Positions 47,511-58,541 of a stretch of DNA of 64,000 nt are shown here, in pieces. The DNA lies in contig JARWIR010000018.1 of the NCBI GenBank assembly GCA_029959085.1, positions 21,947,001 to 22,011,000 on the forward strand, read 5' to 3'. The translations under genes and the position numbers were made by a program. The notes beneath the pieces were generated by a model. The model had not been told where the DNA came from. It saw nothing but the letters and a program-made list of their open reading frames with translations, and searched no databases. Position 1 is the first letter of the stretch. Every line of letters begins with the position of its first letter. The DNA comes from Nemophila menziesii. Taxonomy: Eukaryota; Streptophyta; Magnoliopsida; Boraginales; Hydrophyllaceae.

Positions 47511-48243
47511 GACCATCTCCAGCAGATGCGTTATTTTTATACTCCATATTTTATTATACCGTATCAAATTACAGCTACTCTATAATTATACCGCATCAAT
47601 TTCCAGTACTACTATTTCAGCTACTCTATAAACTATTTATTTATAATTTTGATTTATATTTTTTTTATGATTTTGATTTATATTTTTATTATAATAATAT
47701 AAATAATAATTATTATTATTACAATAAATTAAAAACACTGAATTATTTTATTTTTATTTTTATTTATAATGTCTTTACCTACATAAATTACTTTTATTTA
47801 ATATGTAAAGTTATTTTTAGTATTTAATAATTTAAATAAAAAAATATATTTGATTATAAAAATAATATATAATTTTTACATTTAAATTAAAAAAAATTAT
47901 TTAATTTTGACATAATTTCATGACTTTTACAATTTTTTACAATTTTTGTATATTTAAATTTATATTTAATTGTAAAAACTTACTACACAAATAATAAAAA
48001 AAAATAGCATTATGACAAAAAAAAAAAAAAAAATAGCATCAGGGTCAAAAATATGACCGTTGAAGCTTTACCTTATGGATTGAAATGCAATGTAAATAGC
48101 GTATGAAGAGAGAAGAATAGCGTATGAGATTTGTGGGTCCCTTATTTTACCGTGTCCGCTGGAGTGAGCAATATGCTCAAAAACGGTACTTTTTGAATTT
48201 TTTTGCAGTAAACTCCCATTTGGCGTAACTGCTGGAGATGGTC
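47511..48243. mobile_element. Tourist-type (PIF/Harbinger) nonautonomous element (733 bp)
   Basis: Terminal inverted repeats gaccatctccagcag are perfect for 15 bp and are flanked by the 3-bp duplication TAA (47508-47510 and 48244-48246), the PIF/Harbinger target. The interior is very AT-rich and noncoding. The frame 47498-47827 is a low-complexity shadow. Confidence 0.85.
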
Positions 48244-48384
48244 TAATATAGTGGCTGCTCCTCTCCTTCAGCCGATGAAATCACACTCATATAATGCCAA
48301 TGGTGTTATTTAGGCAAAAGTTTACCCATATCGACTATTTGTTTTCATTTCCATTTTATTTTTCTTTCTAGTGAGCCATTTTAC

Positions 48385-48512
48385 GAGTCAAATGAGAAGA
48401 TCCACACTCTGTATATCGGCGGAGCAGCTCGGATGATAATGGTTTGCAGCCATGGCGTGGTTAGGCTCTCTCTATATATCTTTATATAATAACTGATCTG
48501 AGGACTGAGCTT
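48385..48512 (+). repeat. Degenerate copy, snoRNA-like family A
   Basis: Retains the core 'ctgtatatcggcgg', 'tttgcagccatggcgtgg', a CT/TA tract and 'gatctgag', but lacks a box C at its start. Confidence 0.5.
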
Positions 48513-48686
48513 CTATCAAAGTTCCGCCGAATTCTAAGCTCAAGAATGAGGCAACAGAGAGATATTGTTTTTGTGCAAGGGTAGTTGTCTCTCTGCAAAT
48601 GCCTGTGATTTCGATTTAATAAACCTTTTACTTTCAATTACAATTTGTGTATGAGCTTATATATGTATGTCTATGTATATCTATTG

Positions 48687-48848
48687 TGCCAAATGATTTT
48701 GAGATGGGTCTTGTCTGGGCAATTCTGATGGTATGTGTTAAGGAGCTAGAGGCTTTTACTCACTTCCTTTAGCATATGCAACAGGTTTTGCAGCCATGGC
48801 ATTTTATTAGACGCTGTTTTGATCAATAAACATATGAGCCTCACTTAA
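48687..48848 (+). repeat. Degenerate copy, snoRNA-like family B
   Basis: Contains gagatgggtcttgtctggg, ctgatggtatgtgttaagg and ttttgcagccatggcat, and ends atgagcctc. Box C is missing and box D reads ATGA. Confidence 0.5.
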
Positions 48849-49022
48849 TCATGGTACCCTTCTAGTAATAAATAAATATACATGACATTAATTAGATCTC
48901 GAATTGGTTGTAGGCTCTTTAGACTATGTCACTATCTCGTTCATATACATTAAGACCACAATTACGAGCGATGATATATAACTTTACTTAAAGCAATACT
49001 ATGATGTATGAAAGAAAGTGAA

Positions 49023-49149
49023 GGGGCTGTGATGATATATCTGGAGTATTGAGATCTGACTTGTATTATGGCAGGGCAACTCTGGTAAGTGTTGCAGCCA
49101 TAGCATATCGGACTCATGCTCCTCGATCTATATAAATATCTGAGCCTCA
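49023..49149 (+). ncRNA. Candidate box C/D snoRNA-like RNA, family A copy 1
   Basis: 127 bp. A stem arm ggggc is followed by box C gtgatga (49029-49035). An internal CTGA follows in 'gagatctgactt' (possible D'), then the core ttgcagccatagcat, a terminal box D ctga (49140-49143) and the pairing arm gcctc. The layout is that of a C/D snoRNA, but I identified no rRNA target and no plant USE promoter element. The DNA upstream (actttacttaaagcaatac...) is shared with other copies, so the unit was duplicated as a block. Expression is unproven. Confidence 0.35.
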
Positions 49150-49533
49150 CTTATAATCTAAAAGCTTGACCTTATACACTTACTTTTTATGCTTAAGCCA
49201 TAAAAAGGTGAGATCTAACATTACTCAAAACAATACTAAATCTGGATTTATGAAAGATTGTACTGGGTCTTTGATAATGTTTCCTATTTCCTTCTGAGCT
49301 ATTTTACGAGGCAAAAATGAGAAGAATATCTGACTAGTATCTGAGTCCTTTCTTCTCTTACACTTGATGTGCAAAGGTTGTAAATTGCTAAATAGAAGTT
49401 TCGGAAAAGGAGTTGTGGATCGATTCTGGTAATCAATTAGATGCTCTTCTTAACATAATTTGTTTGTTGCATATTAGTAGTATCTGTCATCTAGGTTTGT
49501 GTCAATATGGAGGCTGATGGATCTGAAATTATG

Positions 49534-49725
49534 ATGATGATGTCTGATTAAGTAATTGTTGATATTTTGAGTCTGTTGGAAGTAAAAAAGTGTATTAAGA
49601 TGCAGATGTGTTTGCAAGTCATGGAAAATGATTACTCAAAAGAATTTCTTTAATGAGAAGCATGAGAAGAATAAATGCTCCCAAATTGTTTATGAATATG
49701 GAGGATTGTATATATTATGCCATGA
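49534..49725 (+). pseudogene. F-box gene fragment
   Basis: Reads as the F-box start of the local family (VIVDILS, then VKKCIKMQMC), with a stop inside the usual PDE(I/V)IVDIL and a frameshift. It ends after about 60 codons at the point where the snoRNA-like unit's leader begins. A first-exon relic ending ...gatcgattctg|gtaatc lies at about 49400-49430. Confidence 0.75.
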
Positions 49726-49885
49726 CACTTTGTTTTTAGTAATATAGATAAAAAAAAGGTATAAAATGGAAAAGGTTGAAAATAATGTAATAAGAAAAAG
49801 CTAAGCATTTACATGCTTAAACCTCAAAAATAACTCAAAAATTACTCAAAACAGTACTATGTGTGGATTTATGAAAGAAAGTGAA

Positions 49886-50156
<271 letters not shown>

Positions 50157-50291
50157 CATTAAAGTTTTCCCAAAATTTTAAGCTCAACAATGTTGAATAA
50201 TTTTATCAAATTTGAAATGGCTCCGAGTCAGTTATGTGGCTCTCAGATGTATTAAAAAAAAGGAGTCCAAAACAAGAAATAAAAGAAAATA

Positions 50292-50423
50292 GAGGGTGTG
50301 ATGATCCGACGCATATCTTGGTGGGGCGAATCTTATAGTATCTGATTATGTGTTAAAGGAGCTAAGGGTGTTTTGCCTACCATGCCATCTTGCTATATCA
50401 AAAAAAAAAATATCTGAGCCTTT
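50292..50423 (+). ncRNA. Candidate box C/D snoRNA-like RNA, family B copy
   Basis: Box C gtgatga (50298-50304), box D ctga (50414-50417) and a possible wobble-rich terminal stem agagggt/gccttttt. The interior shares 'cttggtggggcgaatct' and 'gtgttaaaggagctaaggg' with the copy at 56185-56369 but lacks about 50 bp. Status unknown. Confidence 0.3.
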
Positions 50424-50574
50424 TACCTAACACGATTTTTCTCGGTAATTGCACTGTAGGTCCCTATATAATGCAAAAATTGCACTATAGGTTATATGTT
50501 TTTAATCTGCTGCACTACAAGTCCTATATCTGATCATAGAAACCTCAAAATAAATCAAAGATAAAAAAGAAAGG

Positions 50575-50705
50575 TCCCTATGGGCTGTGATAATATTTGT
50601 GTGAGCAAATGGAATTTTTTAGTTTTGAGATGTGACTTGTATATATTGGTCAGACAACTCTCATAAGTGTTGCAGGCTCTATCAATGAAAATATCTTAAA
50701 TTTCA
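50575..50705 (+). repeat. Degenerate family A copy
   Basis: Begins gggctgtgataat (box C mutated), contains 'tgacttgtatatattgg' and 'aagtgttgcagg' and loses box D. The segment 50280-50720 as a whole is duplicated at 56180-56720. Confidence 0.5.
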
Positions 50706-50951
50706 GAAGCTTAAGGTTTTACATAGTTAAAGATTATGTACTTAATTGGTTTCGAAAACACTTTCTATCTAGCTTTTTGTTTCATGATTAAAGAATATGT
50801 AAAAACATTACCGTTGTTTTCTTGTATGTAATGTGATGATTATGACATCAAAAGGAAATGTTGTTATTTAAAATTTACCAGATTTTATGAACTGCCTCTC
50901 CCTGTATCTAAATTTGTTTGCTTCCCTTTGTGAATAGTTTTTGTATGCGTG

Positions 50952-50978
50952 TATATATATATATATATATATATATAT
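50952..50978. repeat. (TA)n microsatellite
   Basis: About 13 TA units. Confidence 0.9.
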
Positions 50979-51039
50979 GTTAACCAATTTTTTTTTTTTT
51001 AATTTGGTACTAGTTCACTACATCTAATTAGGGCCTTTA

Positions 51040-51115
51040 TGATTGGTTACTCTTATTGATGAGGTAAATGAGAAGATCAGCCCTGTATCTTGGAAATGGG
51101 TCATTGTTGATAACC
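51040..51115 (+). repeat. Family C fragment (ttattgatgaggtaaatgag...)
   Basis: Shares 'ctcttattgatgaggtaaatgagaag', 'cctgtatcttgg' and 'gggtcattgttgataaccc' words with 56762-56835. It is part of the same segmental duplication. Confidence 0.5.
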
Positions 51116-51119
51116 CTTC

Positions 51120-51890
51120 TATTTTCGATCCCCATTTGTGTATCATCTTACATAGGCTAAATTCCTCAAATTGTCCCTCAACTATAAGCCACTCTCCGGT
51201 GTGATCTTCCAACTTCAAAAGATACGCGAATGGTCCTTGGACTTCATTTTTGTCCCCTTATAGTCCCCAAATGTATAACTCCGTCAAATTTATAACATTA
51301 AGTGCCGTGTGGCAGAGATGTTCGAGGACCAAACTGGTAAAAGGGGTATACAGATCAGGGACCATTTGGGGAATTATTTCCGAGCTCCCTGCTTTTCTTA
51401 AGAGGTATATATGGACCTTTTTTTGTTACTCTTATAAGTTACCAACTCATTTAATACTTAATCTTTTAAAGAGCGACTCAATATTTTTACATATATAGGT
51501 GAGATTCACTTTTGACCCCTTTTCAAGTTTGCAATGTTTATATTCCTCACTATTACAACTCCCTTCTTCCCATTTCAGGTGGAAAATTGTTAGTAAAAGT
51601 GATGATGCCATTTTTTTTTCATGTTAATAATATGGTCAGAGGGCATGCCATAATTCCTTTTGAGGTTTGAAAGAAATGATACTGATGGGTAATAGAGGTG
51701 TTCTGGTACTCATTGGTTATCCTAATTTTTTTTTTACTGACACGTGGCCACATTTCATTGGTTCTTCCGCCATTAACACAACCTAGTAAGGTTTATTTAT
51801 AAACTTGTGTATTGGTAGCAATTCCCCCGAAAAAATACAATATGGTTTGCAGCTTTCTTAATATAATTAGTAGTTTCTTAGCAATTTGCC
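51120..51890. other. Intergenic repeat-like DNA, no gene
   Basis: Phrases such as 'caaattgtccctcaacta' and 'gaccaaactggtaaaagggg' resemble generic plant noncoding repeats. I could not pair ends. Confidence 0.4.
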
Positions 51891-52114
51891 CCTAAAAAGG
51901 AGGTGTTGATCGATTCTGGTAACTAATTAGATGCTTTTCTTAGCATAATATGTTTGTTGTATACTAGTATCAAACATCTATGTTTATTATAAACTTAGTT
52001 TAGAATTGTCAATATCTCAAATGCATTTTTTAGCACTTAATTAATTTGCTCATATCTCAGTTTAATTATTGTACACTTTCGTTTTTAATATTAGACTTAT
52101 ATTTTATTTAACAG

Positions 52115-53035
52115 ACGTCAGATATGGGGGGTGGTGGATCTTCAGTGATGCTGATGAAATAATAGTTGATATTTTGAGCCGTTTGGAAGTAAAAAGTCTA
52201 CTAAGATGCAGATGTGTTTGCAAGTCACTAAAAATAATTACTCAGCAAAAGTTTTTCATTAAGAAGCATCAGAAACGCTCCCAAATTGTTATCCAATATG
52301 CACATGAATATATATCAATTGGTGAAAAATATATATTCACAAATTGCTGCAATGGGCTTAGTGCTGGAGGAAACGGCATATAGTAATGTGGTAAAGGCAC
52401 AGTGTAATAAGTATTGCTAAGAAACCCGATCACTAAACAAGTGGTTAAAGTAGAGGAGGACAAATCAGTAATATTCGGAAGGTATAAAGTCATTCTGGGT
52501 TTCAATTCATCAACGGGTAACTATAAGATGATTAATTTATGCAGTAATAAAGAAAAAGAAACTGATTTAGGTGTTATTATGGTAAGTATTGGAAGTGATG
52601 ATAATTTGAGTTATCAATCCCTTGATATTACTCTATTGTGTGAGGGAAGTAGTAATCATGCTTAGTAAGCCACAATAATGCTTGTTATACTTTGGCTTTT
52701 TGTTGTAAGGATTTGGAGAAATCAGATATAATACGATCTACCTTGGATAGGAAAGAGCTCCATGAAAATCAAGCTCCCTCAGGGTTTTCGAACTGGATTT
52801 GAACAGTATTATCCATTCTGTATAAAAATCAAGCTTCCAATAAACATATCTGCTATCACAAAATCATTATTCCTCTGGATTTTCCAAATTTGTGGAAGAT
52901 TACTGTGCTTACCTCGCCAAATATTAGCCAACTGTATACTATTAACGGTAAAGATTTTCTGGAATATGATGTTCACTCCAAAAAGTATACATGTTCAGGC
53001 ACTTCTAGACAGACCTGCTTGGTACCCTCTTATTC
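52115..53035 (+). pseudogene. F-box protein pseudogene
   Basis: A long relic of the local F-box family. It starts after an intron acceptor ...ttaacag with the usual ATG changed to ACG. The F-box follows: DEIIVDILSRLEVKSLLRCRCVCKSLKIITQQKFF (about 52150-52260). Stops follow after CCNGLSAGGNG, then the downstream blocks LRNPITKQVV...LGFNSSTGNYKMINLC (52414-52665) and frameshifted C-terminal pieces to about 53035. A first-exon relic ending gatcgattctg|gtaact is at about 51893-51918. The 3' end runs straight into a snoRNA-like fragment (53038). Confidence 0.85.
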
Positions 53036-53037
53036 CT

Positions 53038-53110
53038 AGTTTTGAATCTAACGTGTATCATGGCAGGGCAATCCTGATAGGTGTTGCAGCCATGACACGT
53101 CAGATTATTT
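53038..53110 (+). repeat. Family A fragment fused to F-box pseudogene end
   Basis: Contains 'cgtgtatcatggcagggcaa' and 'ggtgttgcagccatgacac'. No boxes C or D. Confidence 0.5.
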
Positions 53111-53304
53111 AAGTAATTGCACTATTGGTCCCTATATTATGCCATGATACGTCAGATTGTTTTTAGTAACTATAAATAAATAAAAAGTATAAAATGGAAA
53201 AGGTTGAAACTAATGTAAAACATAAAAGCTTAAGTATTTACATGCTTAAACCTCAAAAGTTACTCAAAACAAGACTATGTTGTGGATTTATGAAAGAAAG
53301 TGAA

Positions 53305-53434
53305 GGGGCTATGATGATATTTGTGTGAGCAAATGGAATTTTAGAGTATTGTGATCTGACCTGTATCTTGGCACATGTGTTGCAGCCATGGCATTGTTAG
53401 ACTCTTTCTCTACATATAACCTGATCTGAGCCTC
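53305..53434 (+). ncRNA. Candidate box C/D snoRNA-like RNA, family A copy 3
   Basis: 130 bp. Arm ggggc, box C atgatga (53311-53317), internal CTGA in 'gtgatctgacctgtatcttgg', core ttgcagccatggcat, box D ctga (53426-53429) and arm gcctc. A short deletion after cttggc removes the 'ggggcaacc' part. Upstream 'ctcaaaacaagactatgt...ggatttatgaaag' is shared with 49840-49885 and 55205-55248. Confidence 0.35.
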
Positions 53435-53539
53435 CATTAAAGCTTCGCTGAATTTTTGAGCTCACCAATTTTATCAAATTTGAAATGGGAGAGTCAAAGT
53501 GGCTCTCAAATGTATTTAAACAAAAGGAGTTAAAGGAGA

Positions 53540-53610
53540 GCCGACCCTTATCTTGGCGGTTAAATCTGATGGTATGTGTTAAAGGAGCTAAGGGTATTTT
53601 GGGGAAAACA
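53540..53610 (+). repeat. Family B fragment
   Basis: Has 'cttatcttggcgg', 'ctgatggtatgtgttaaag' and 'gagctaaggg', truncated before box D. Confidence 0.5.
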
Positions 53611-53944
53611 GCCTTAGCATTAGGGCTGTAAACGAACCAAGCCGCTCGCGAGCCGCTCAAGCTTGTCTCGGGAAAAGCTCGTTCAAATCGTTTATTGATT
53701 TTGTTTATGGGGTTTTGATGAAATTATAAATTATCCATATCTTAGACTGGGTAGGATATATTAATGATTTTGTGAATATTGCATCTTTATATGAATCCTT
53801 CTAGTGATACAACGTTTTATATGCGGTGTTGTCGATTATCTTTTTAGAAATATAGGTTAGTTTGTGTAAAACATGGACTTATAGTGCAATTAATTCAACA
53901 AAAAAACTTATATAGGGACCCTAAACTCAGTAATTTTTTTTACA

Positions 53945-54475
53945 GTCAGTTGCTACTATTGGGACTTATGATATTGCATTAGATCTTGGGAAGAAGGTTC
54001 TGTATCAGAGGAATTGTGGGACCTGCAATGGATGGAATGCACTACAATGTACCATGTGTAAAGGCTCAGGGAAAGTACACTACCAAGTCAAAAATTTCAC
54101 CTTAAAAAAAAGAGAAAAAGCAACAGCTGAATCAATTGCAGGTGCAATATCTGAAAATCAAGCTGAATTAGTTTATCTTCCTTCATCTTTCGATCTTCAA
54201 ATGCCTTTTCCATGTAAAGACTGTCCGATTTGTGATTGAAACAGTGTTATGAAATGCTCCAAAATGCAAAGATAAGTTACAGATAAGAATATCTACAGAT
54301 GATATAACGGAAAGCTTATAATATAATGAGAAAGATGGATTACCCTTATGAGCATATTGTTGATAGTATGAAAGATCCAAACACAGCTGCGTTAGTTAAC
54401 CAATTTACCTCAAATTGTTGGAAAATTCGAATATGATGATGATGTTAAGCAGAATATAATAAAGTGATTGTCGAA
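53945..54475 (+). pseudogene. DnaJ-type cysteine-rich (zinc-finger) protein gene fragment
   Basis: After a clear intron acceptor (ttttttttacag at about 53944), the frame reads a Cys-rich segment of the DnaJ zinc-finger type: CGTCNGWNALQCTMCKGSGKVHYQ, then PFPCKDCPICD (54054-54239). In shifted frames it continues with VMKCSKCKDKLQIRIS, MDYPYEHIVDSMKDP (about 54335-54375) and QIVGKFEYDDDVKQN (about 54418-54460). Known plant DnaJ-related proteins have these parts in this order, ending near a PQIVGGF-like block. One or more frameshifts and the lack of upstream exons make it a fragment. In such proteins the CXXCXGXG repeats bind zinc. I infer a duplicated piece of a nuclear gene carried into the F-box array. 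Confidence 0.65.
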
Positions 54476-54794
54476 CTTTCATCATTGGTCCTTCTGTACC
54501 TCCCCTTTTAAGTGCTGAAGAAATAGCAATACTCTTTCTTTGTATCAATAGAATCGAGTTCTGGCATCTGACATGTATTTTGGCTAAGTTGTCGTTCAAT
54601 TTTGGTAATTAATTAGATGCATGCTCTTCTTAACAGAATTTGTTTGCATCAATTATCTAGGTTTGTTATATAAACTTGGTCTAGAATCGTGTCAATATCT
54701 CAAGATGCAATTTTTAGCACTTACTTTTATTTGCTTGTATGTCAGTATAATTATTCTACACTTTGATTTTCAATATTAGAGTTGTATTTTGTTT

Positions 54795-55085
54795 AAAAGA
54801 TGTCAAATATGGAGGGTGGTGGATCTGAAATGAAACGATGATGATGTCTTTTTTTTTTTTTTTTGTCAATATTGATGGTGATGATGTCTGATAAAGTAAT
54901 TGTTGATATTTTGAGTCGGTTATAACTTGGAAGTAAAAAAGTGTATTAAGATGCAGATGTGTTTGCAAGTCATGGAATATGATTATACTCACCAGAATTT
55001 CTTCATTGAGAATCATGAGAAGGATGAATGCTCCCAAATTGTTTATGAATATGGAGGGAATGTATATATTATGCCATGACACGTT
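54795..55085 (+). pseudogene. F-box gene fragment
   Basis: Starts tgtcaaatatggagggtgg like other copies. It has an inserted T-run (54849-54864) and a partial duplication of the 'gatgatgatgtc' start, then VIVDILSR with stops, and 'agatgcagatgtgtttgcaagtcatgg'. It ends at the same point as the fragment at 49534-49725 (gaatatggaggg...atgccatgacac), so both descend from one truncated copy. A first-exon relic is at about 54573-54603. Confidence 0.75.
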
Positions 55086-55248
55086 TGTATTTAGTAATAT
55101 ATATAAAAAAAATTAATTGGAAAAGGAAGAAAATAATGTATAAAAAAAAAAAATGCTTAAGCATTTACATGCTAATACCTCAAAAGGGCGATGATATATA
55201 AGCATTACTAAAGCAATACTATGTATGGATTTATAAAAGAAAGTAAAA

Positions 55249-55397
55249 GGGGCTGTGATGATATTTGTGTGAGCAAATGGAATTTGGAGTATTGAGATCT
55301 GACCTGTATCTTGGCGGGGCAACCCGGATAATAAAACAGGTATTGCAGCCATGGCATGGTTAGACTCTCTCTCCATATAACAACTGATCTGAGCCTC
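55249..55397 (+). ncRNA. Candidate box C/D snoRNA-like RNA, family A copy 4 (best preserved)
   Basis: 149 bp. Arm ggggc, box C gtgatga (55255-55261), internal 'gagatctgacctgtatcttgg' with a CTGA (possible D'), core cggggcaacccggataataa and ttgcagccatggcatgg, a short CT tract, box D ctga (55389-55392) and arm gcctc that can pair with ggggc (one G-U). The RNA-like frame is conserved between copies while the surroundings differ. A non-snoRNA repeat that happens to carry these words remains possible. Confidence 0.4.
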
Positions 55398-55540
55398 CAT
55401 TAAAGCTTCGCTGAATTTTAGAGCTCACCAATGTTCATTAATTTTATCAAATTTGAAATGGCTTTTGAGTCAAGTTGGCTCTCAAATGTATTTAAAAGAA
55501 TCCAACAGTCTTCTTATTAAGCAGAAAATAAAAGAAAATA

Positions 55541-55640
55541 GTGGGTGTGATGATGTTTTTGTGCGATGGAATTTTGAGATCCGACAAATATCTTGGTCGG
55601 GTGATTCTGATAGCATGTGTTAAAGGTGATTCTCATTTCT
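55541..55640 (+). repeat. Family B copy, 3' truncated
   Basis: Begins gggtgtgatgatg (perfect box C) and contains 'gagatccgac', 'tatcttggtcggg' and 'ctgatagcatgtgttaaagg'. It ends without box D, directly followed by the next copy. Confidence 0.5.
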
Positions 55641-55644
55641 TAAT

Positions 55645-55765
55645 AGGCTGTGATGATGATGTTTTTGTGCTTAAACGGAACTGAGTTTTGAGATCCGACT
55701 CAGTGTCTAGGTTGAGTGATTCTGATAACATGTGTTAAGGGAGATTCTCATTTCTTGTTTTCCTT
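55645..55765 (+). repeat. Family B copy, tandem with the previous one
   Basis: Begins ggctgtgatgatgatg and contains 'gagttttgagatccgac' and 'ctgataacatgtgttaagg'. It ends 'gagattctcatttctt', like the previous copy, so the pair arose by a ~105-bp tandem duplication. Confidence 0.55.
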
Positions 55766-56184
55766 GACTTTAGTGAGAACACTTTCCATGACAATCTTCC
55801 AGATGAGTTGGTAAAATTGCATTGACTGCATGTTATGCGAATGCATTACAATAAATTAAGTTGAAAAATTCCATGCTGGTTTGGTTCTTTGTCGGAACGT
55901 CAAGAAATAATTCTTCATAAAAAAAAAAAAATCTGGTTTAATTCCATCTTCAATATCCAATTTGTCGAAGCTAGAAGACCTAGATTTATAATTTAATTCT
56001 TTACAAGGAAAGATTACACAAGAAATTAGGAATTTCCGTAACTTGTAGGGATTAGTGGTGCAATGTACGCGATATAGCAAATTGGTCTCAGTTGAGGGTC
56101 ACTGGGCAAAACTGTTTAAAACACCCTTAGGCCAAGTCCAATAGCCTCATTATTAAGCAAGAAAGTAAAAAATAAAACAAATTA

Positions 56185-56369
56185 GAGGCTGTGATGATGA
56201 TGTTTCTGTACTTAAACAAAACCGAGTTTTGAGATCTGACCTGTATATTGGCGGGGCGAATCTGATGGTATGTGTTAAAGGAGATAAGGGTGTTTTGCCT
56301 ACTTCTCTTAGCATGTAATAGGTTTTGCAGCCATGGCATCTTACTATATCAAAAAAACTTCTGAGCCCT
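56185..56369 (+). ncRNA. Candidate box C/D snoRNA-like RNA, family B (best preserved)
   Basis: 185 bp. Box C gtgatga (56191-56197), CTGA as possible D' (56236-56239), tgatgg as possible C' (56263-56268), core ttttgcagccatggcat, box D ctga (56361-56364). The order C-D'-C'-D is that of box C/D snoRNAs. The terminal stem is short (ggc/gcc). The D'-C' and C'-D spacings are longer than in most plant snoRNAs. Target unknown. Confidence 0.4.
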
Positions 56370-56562
56370 TTCCCTAACACGGTTTTTCTCGGTAATTGCA
56401 TTGTAGGTCCCTATATAATGCAAAAATTGCACTGTGGGTTATATGTTTTTAATCAATTGCACTATAAGTCATATATTGGATAATAGAAACCTCAAAGTAA
56501 ATCAAAGATTAAAAAGAAAGGTCCATATGGTTGATATTTATGAACACAACAGGTCCCTATGG

Positions 56563-56716
56563 GTTGTGATAATATTTGTGTGAGCAAATGGAATTTTTGA
56601 GTGTTGAGATGCGACTTGTATATCTTGGCCAGGCAACTCTCATAAGTGTTTCACGCTTGCATCCATGGCATATAAGGCTTTTGCTCTATCAATGAAAATA
56701 TCCGAGCCTCACTCTA
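56563..56716 (+). repeat. Degenerate family A copy
   Basis: Begins gggttgtgataat, contains 'cgacttgtatatcttgg' and 'tgcatccatggcat', and ends ccgagcctc (box D mutated). It is the duplicate of 50575-50705, which lacks the 3' end. Confidence 0.5.
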
Positions 56717-56761
56717 GTTGTGTGTTTCATTCAGTACATCTAAATAGGGCCTTTTTGATTG

Positions 56762-56835
56762 GCTACTCTTATTGATGAGGTAAATGAGAAGACCAGGCCT
56801 GTATCTTGGCAATGGGTCATTGTTGATAACCCCTA
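56762..56835 (+). repeat. Family C fragment
   Basis: Duplicate of 51040-51115. Confidence 0.5.
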
Positions 56836-56839
56836 AGAA

Positions 56840-57702
56840 AGAAGATGTTATTGTGACAGGTTAGGGCAACAATTTTTAGTAATTTTTGTGTCTTTGATTA
56901 GTTTTTTTTAACCAATTTATGTAATTTATCTTGGTAGGTATCATCACCTAAATCTCAGACAACTCTCTTGAATTCAACTAGTATGTCAATATTCATTTAG
57001 TAGTATTAATAGTATTTATGACATGTTCACCGTCTTTCAATGATCCTATTATTTGATTTTTCTTAGAGTACTGGAGAAGTTGCTATACAATTGATAAATG
57101 GTCAAATCTAAAGGACGTGAATGAGAAATTTTCTCAACTCATAAATATTAAAAAAATATTGTGTAGTACTTTTTACTAATTAGTTAGCAATTCTCCGCCA
57201 AAAAAAATTATAGTTATGTTAGCAGCTTGTCTGGTTCCAGAAGAATAACATAATTAGAGTAGTTTCTTAGCAATTCGCCCCTAAAAAGGAGGTGTTGATC
57301 GATTCTGGTAATTAATTTGATTTTTTTCTTAATATAATTTGTTTTATTTTTTTTAGTCGAAAACATCGGTTAATAACCCATTGCAAATTATTCTTTATAT
57401 TTAAATCCCAATTTCCGCCATTATTCCTAAAACCAGTTCAACTTATTAATATCAATTTCCATTCTAATTTAGCCAAAACTATCCACATATTCTCGTTACC
57501 TAGAATTGGCCAGCGGTCCAAAGTAAAGTTGTAGCGGGCTTATAAGTCCTTAAATGGAGTCCATTTAATCCACTCAGCCCACCATCCATTGTCGGTCTTC
57601 TTAATCTTATAGCTATAAAAAGTCAAAACATTCTCGCTAATTAATACTTCCTTATCTTACTTCGAAATTCAGATTCAAATAAACTCCTTTGAAACTTATT
57701 CA
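56840..57702. other. Intergenic, with an F-box first-exon relic near 57285
   Basis: No intact gene. 'aaaaaggaggtgttgatcgattctg' followed by gtaatt at about 57285-57315 is the same first-exon/donor relic seen at 51893-51918. Confidence 0.45.
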
Positions 57703-57710
57703 TATATAAA
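57703..57710 (+). promoter_or_regulatory. TATA box of F-box gene 1
   Basis: tatataaa in catatataaacc, 79 bp before the upstream ATG at 57789. The counterpart of gene 2 (61757-61764) is conserved, with 'gtcatcggttttgtca' following in both. Confidence 0.55.
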
Positions 57711-57788
57711 CCAGTCATCGGTTTTGTCATTTAGTTAGCCATTCACCCACTAAAAAGAAAAACTAGGCTAGGCAGCATAATTTCAACC

Positions 57789-57824
57789 ATGGAGTTTCGA
57801 AAGAGGAGTTGTCGATCAAATCTG
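57789..57824 (+). CDS. F-box gene 1, proposed first coding exon (12 codons)
   Basis: ATG in a strong plant context (accATGG) opens a 36-bp frame, MEFRKRSCRSNL, ending at a canonical donor ctg|gtaatc. Intron 57825-58541 ends ttatttaacag directly before the ATG of the main exon, and the phase is 0, so the two join in frame. Gene 2 has the equivalent exon (61818-61853, MDFQKRSSRSNL). The conserved frame supports coding. The alternative is a 5' UTR exon with translation starting at 58542. Confidence 0.55.
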
Positions 57825-58541
57825 GTAATCAATTAGATTTTCTTCTTAACATAATTTCTTTGTTTTATTTTAACATCAATCATTTAGATTTGCAATCAAG
57901 GTAACTTAGAATTGTCAATATCTAACGCTGCAATTTTTAGCACTGTATTTGCTTGTTTGTCACTTTTGATATTTTGTTATTGTATACTTTTAATATCTTT
58001 TTACTAGAGTTCTATTACGCTTCTAAGAAGATATCAAAATTCAATGTTTAAGGTTATGTTCGGATATAGGATATGTCGGGGAGTTTTGTTGCCCCTACCT
58101 TCCCCCAAGTAATATATAAAAAAAATATCCTGAATTTGCATTCTTAATATTTTATCTTTGTTTTTCTTTGCTCTAATGTGATAGCATGAAAGTTTTAAAT
58201 ATATTTATCACTATAAATGAATTTTTTAGTTAGAAAAACTTCTATTTTGCTTTTGATATCTGCAATATAATTAACTTTGTAAACTTTGGAAATATATATA
58301 TTTATATAAAAGGCCTAGGAAATAAGGAATTAACTAAAAAAGGTCGGATACAAATGTGTAAATAATTAGCCATATTCAAAGCAAAAAATAATAATATATA
58401 TAAATTTATTTTACGCAAAAAAGAATTGAATAAAAGTGCCGATTAAACCTGAGAGTTTGTAATTTAATTAGAGTCCAGCCTTTATCAATTGTTTGTTTGT
58501 ATTATAAATATTTGTTTTATTGATACTATTTTATTTAACAG

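Noticed and set aside
52069..52665. F-box copy at 52.1 kb as a functional gene
   Set aside because: The start codon is ACG, and stops follow the CNGL block and the next block. The C-terminus is frameshifted.
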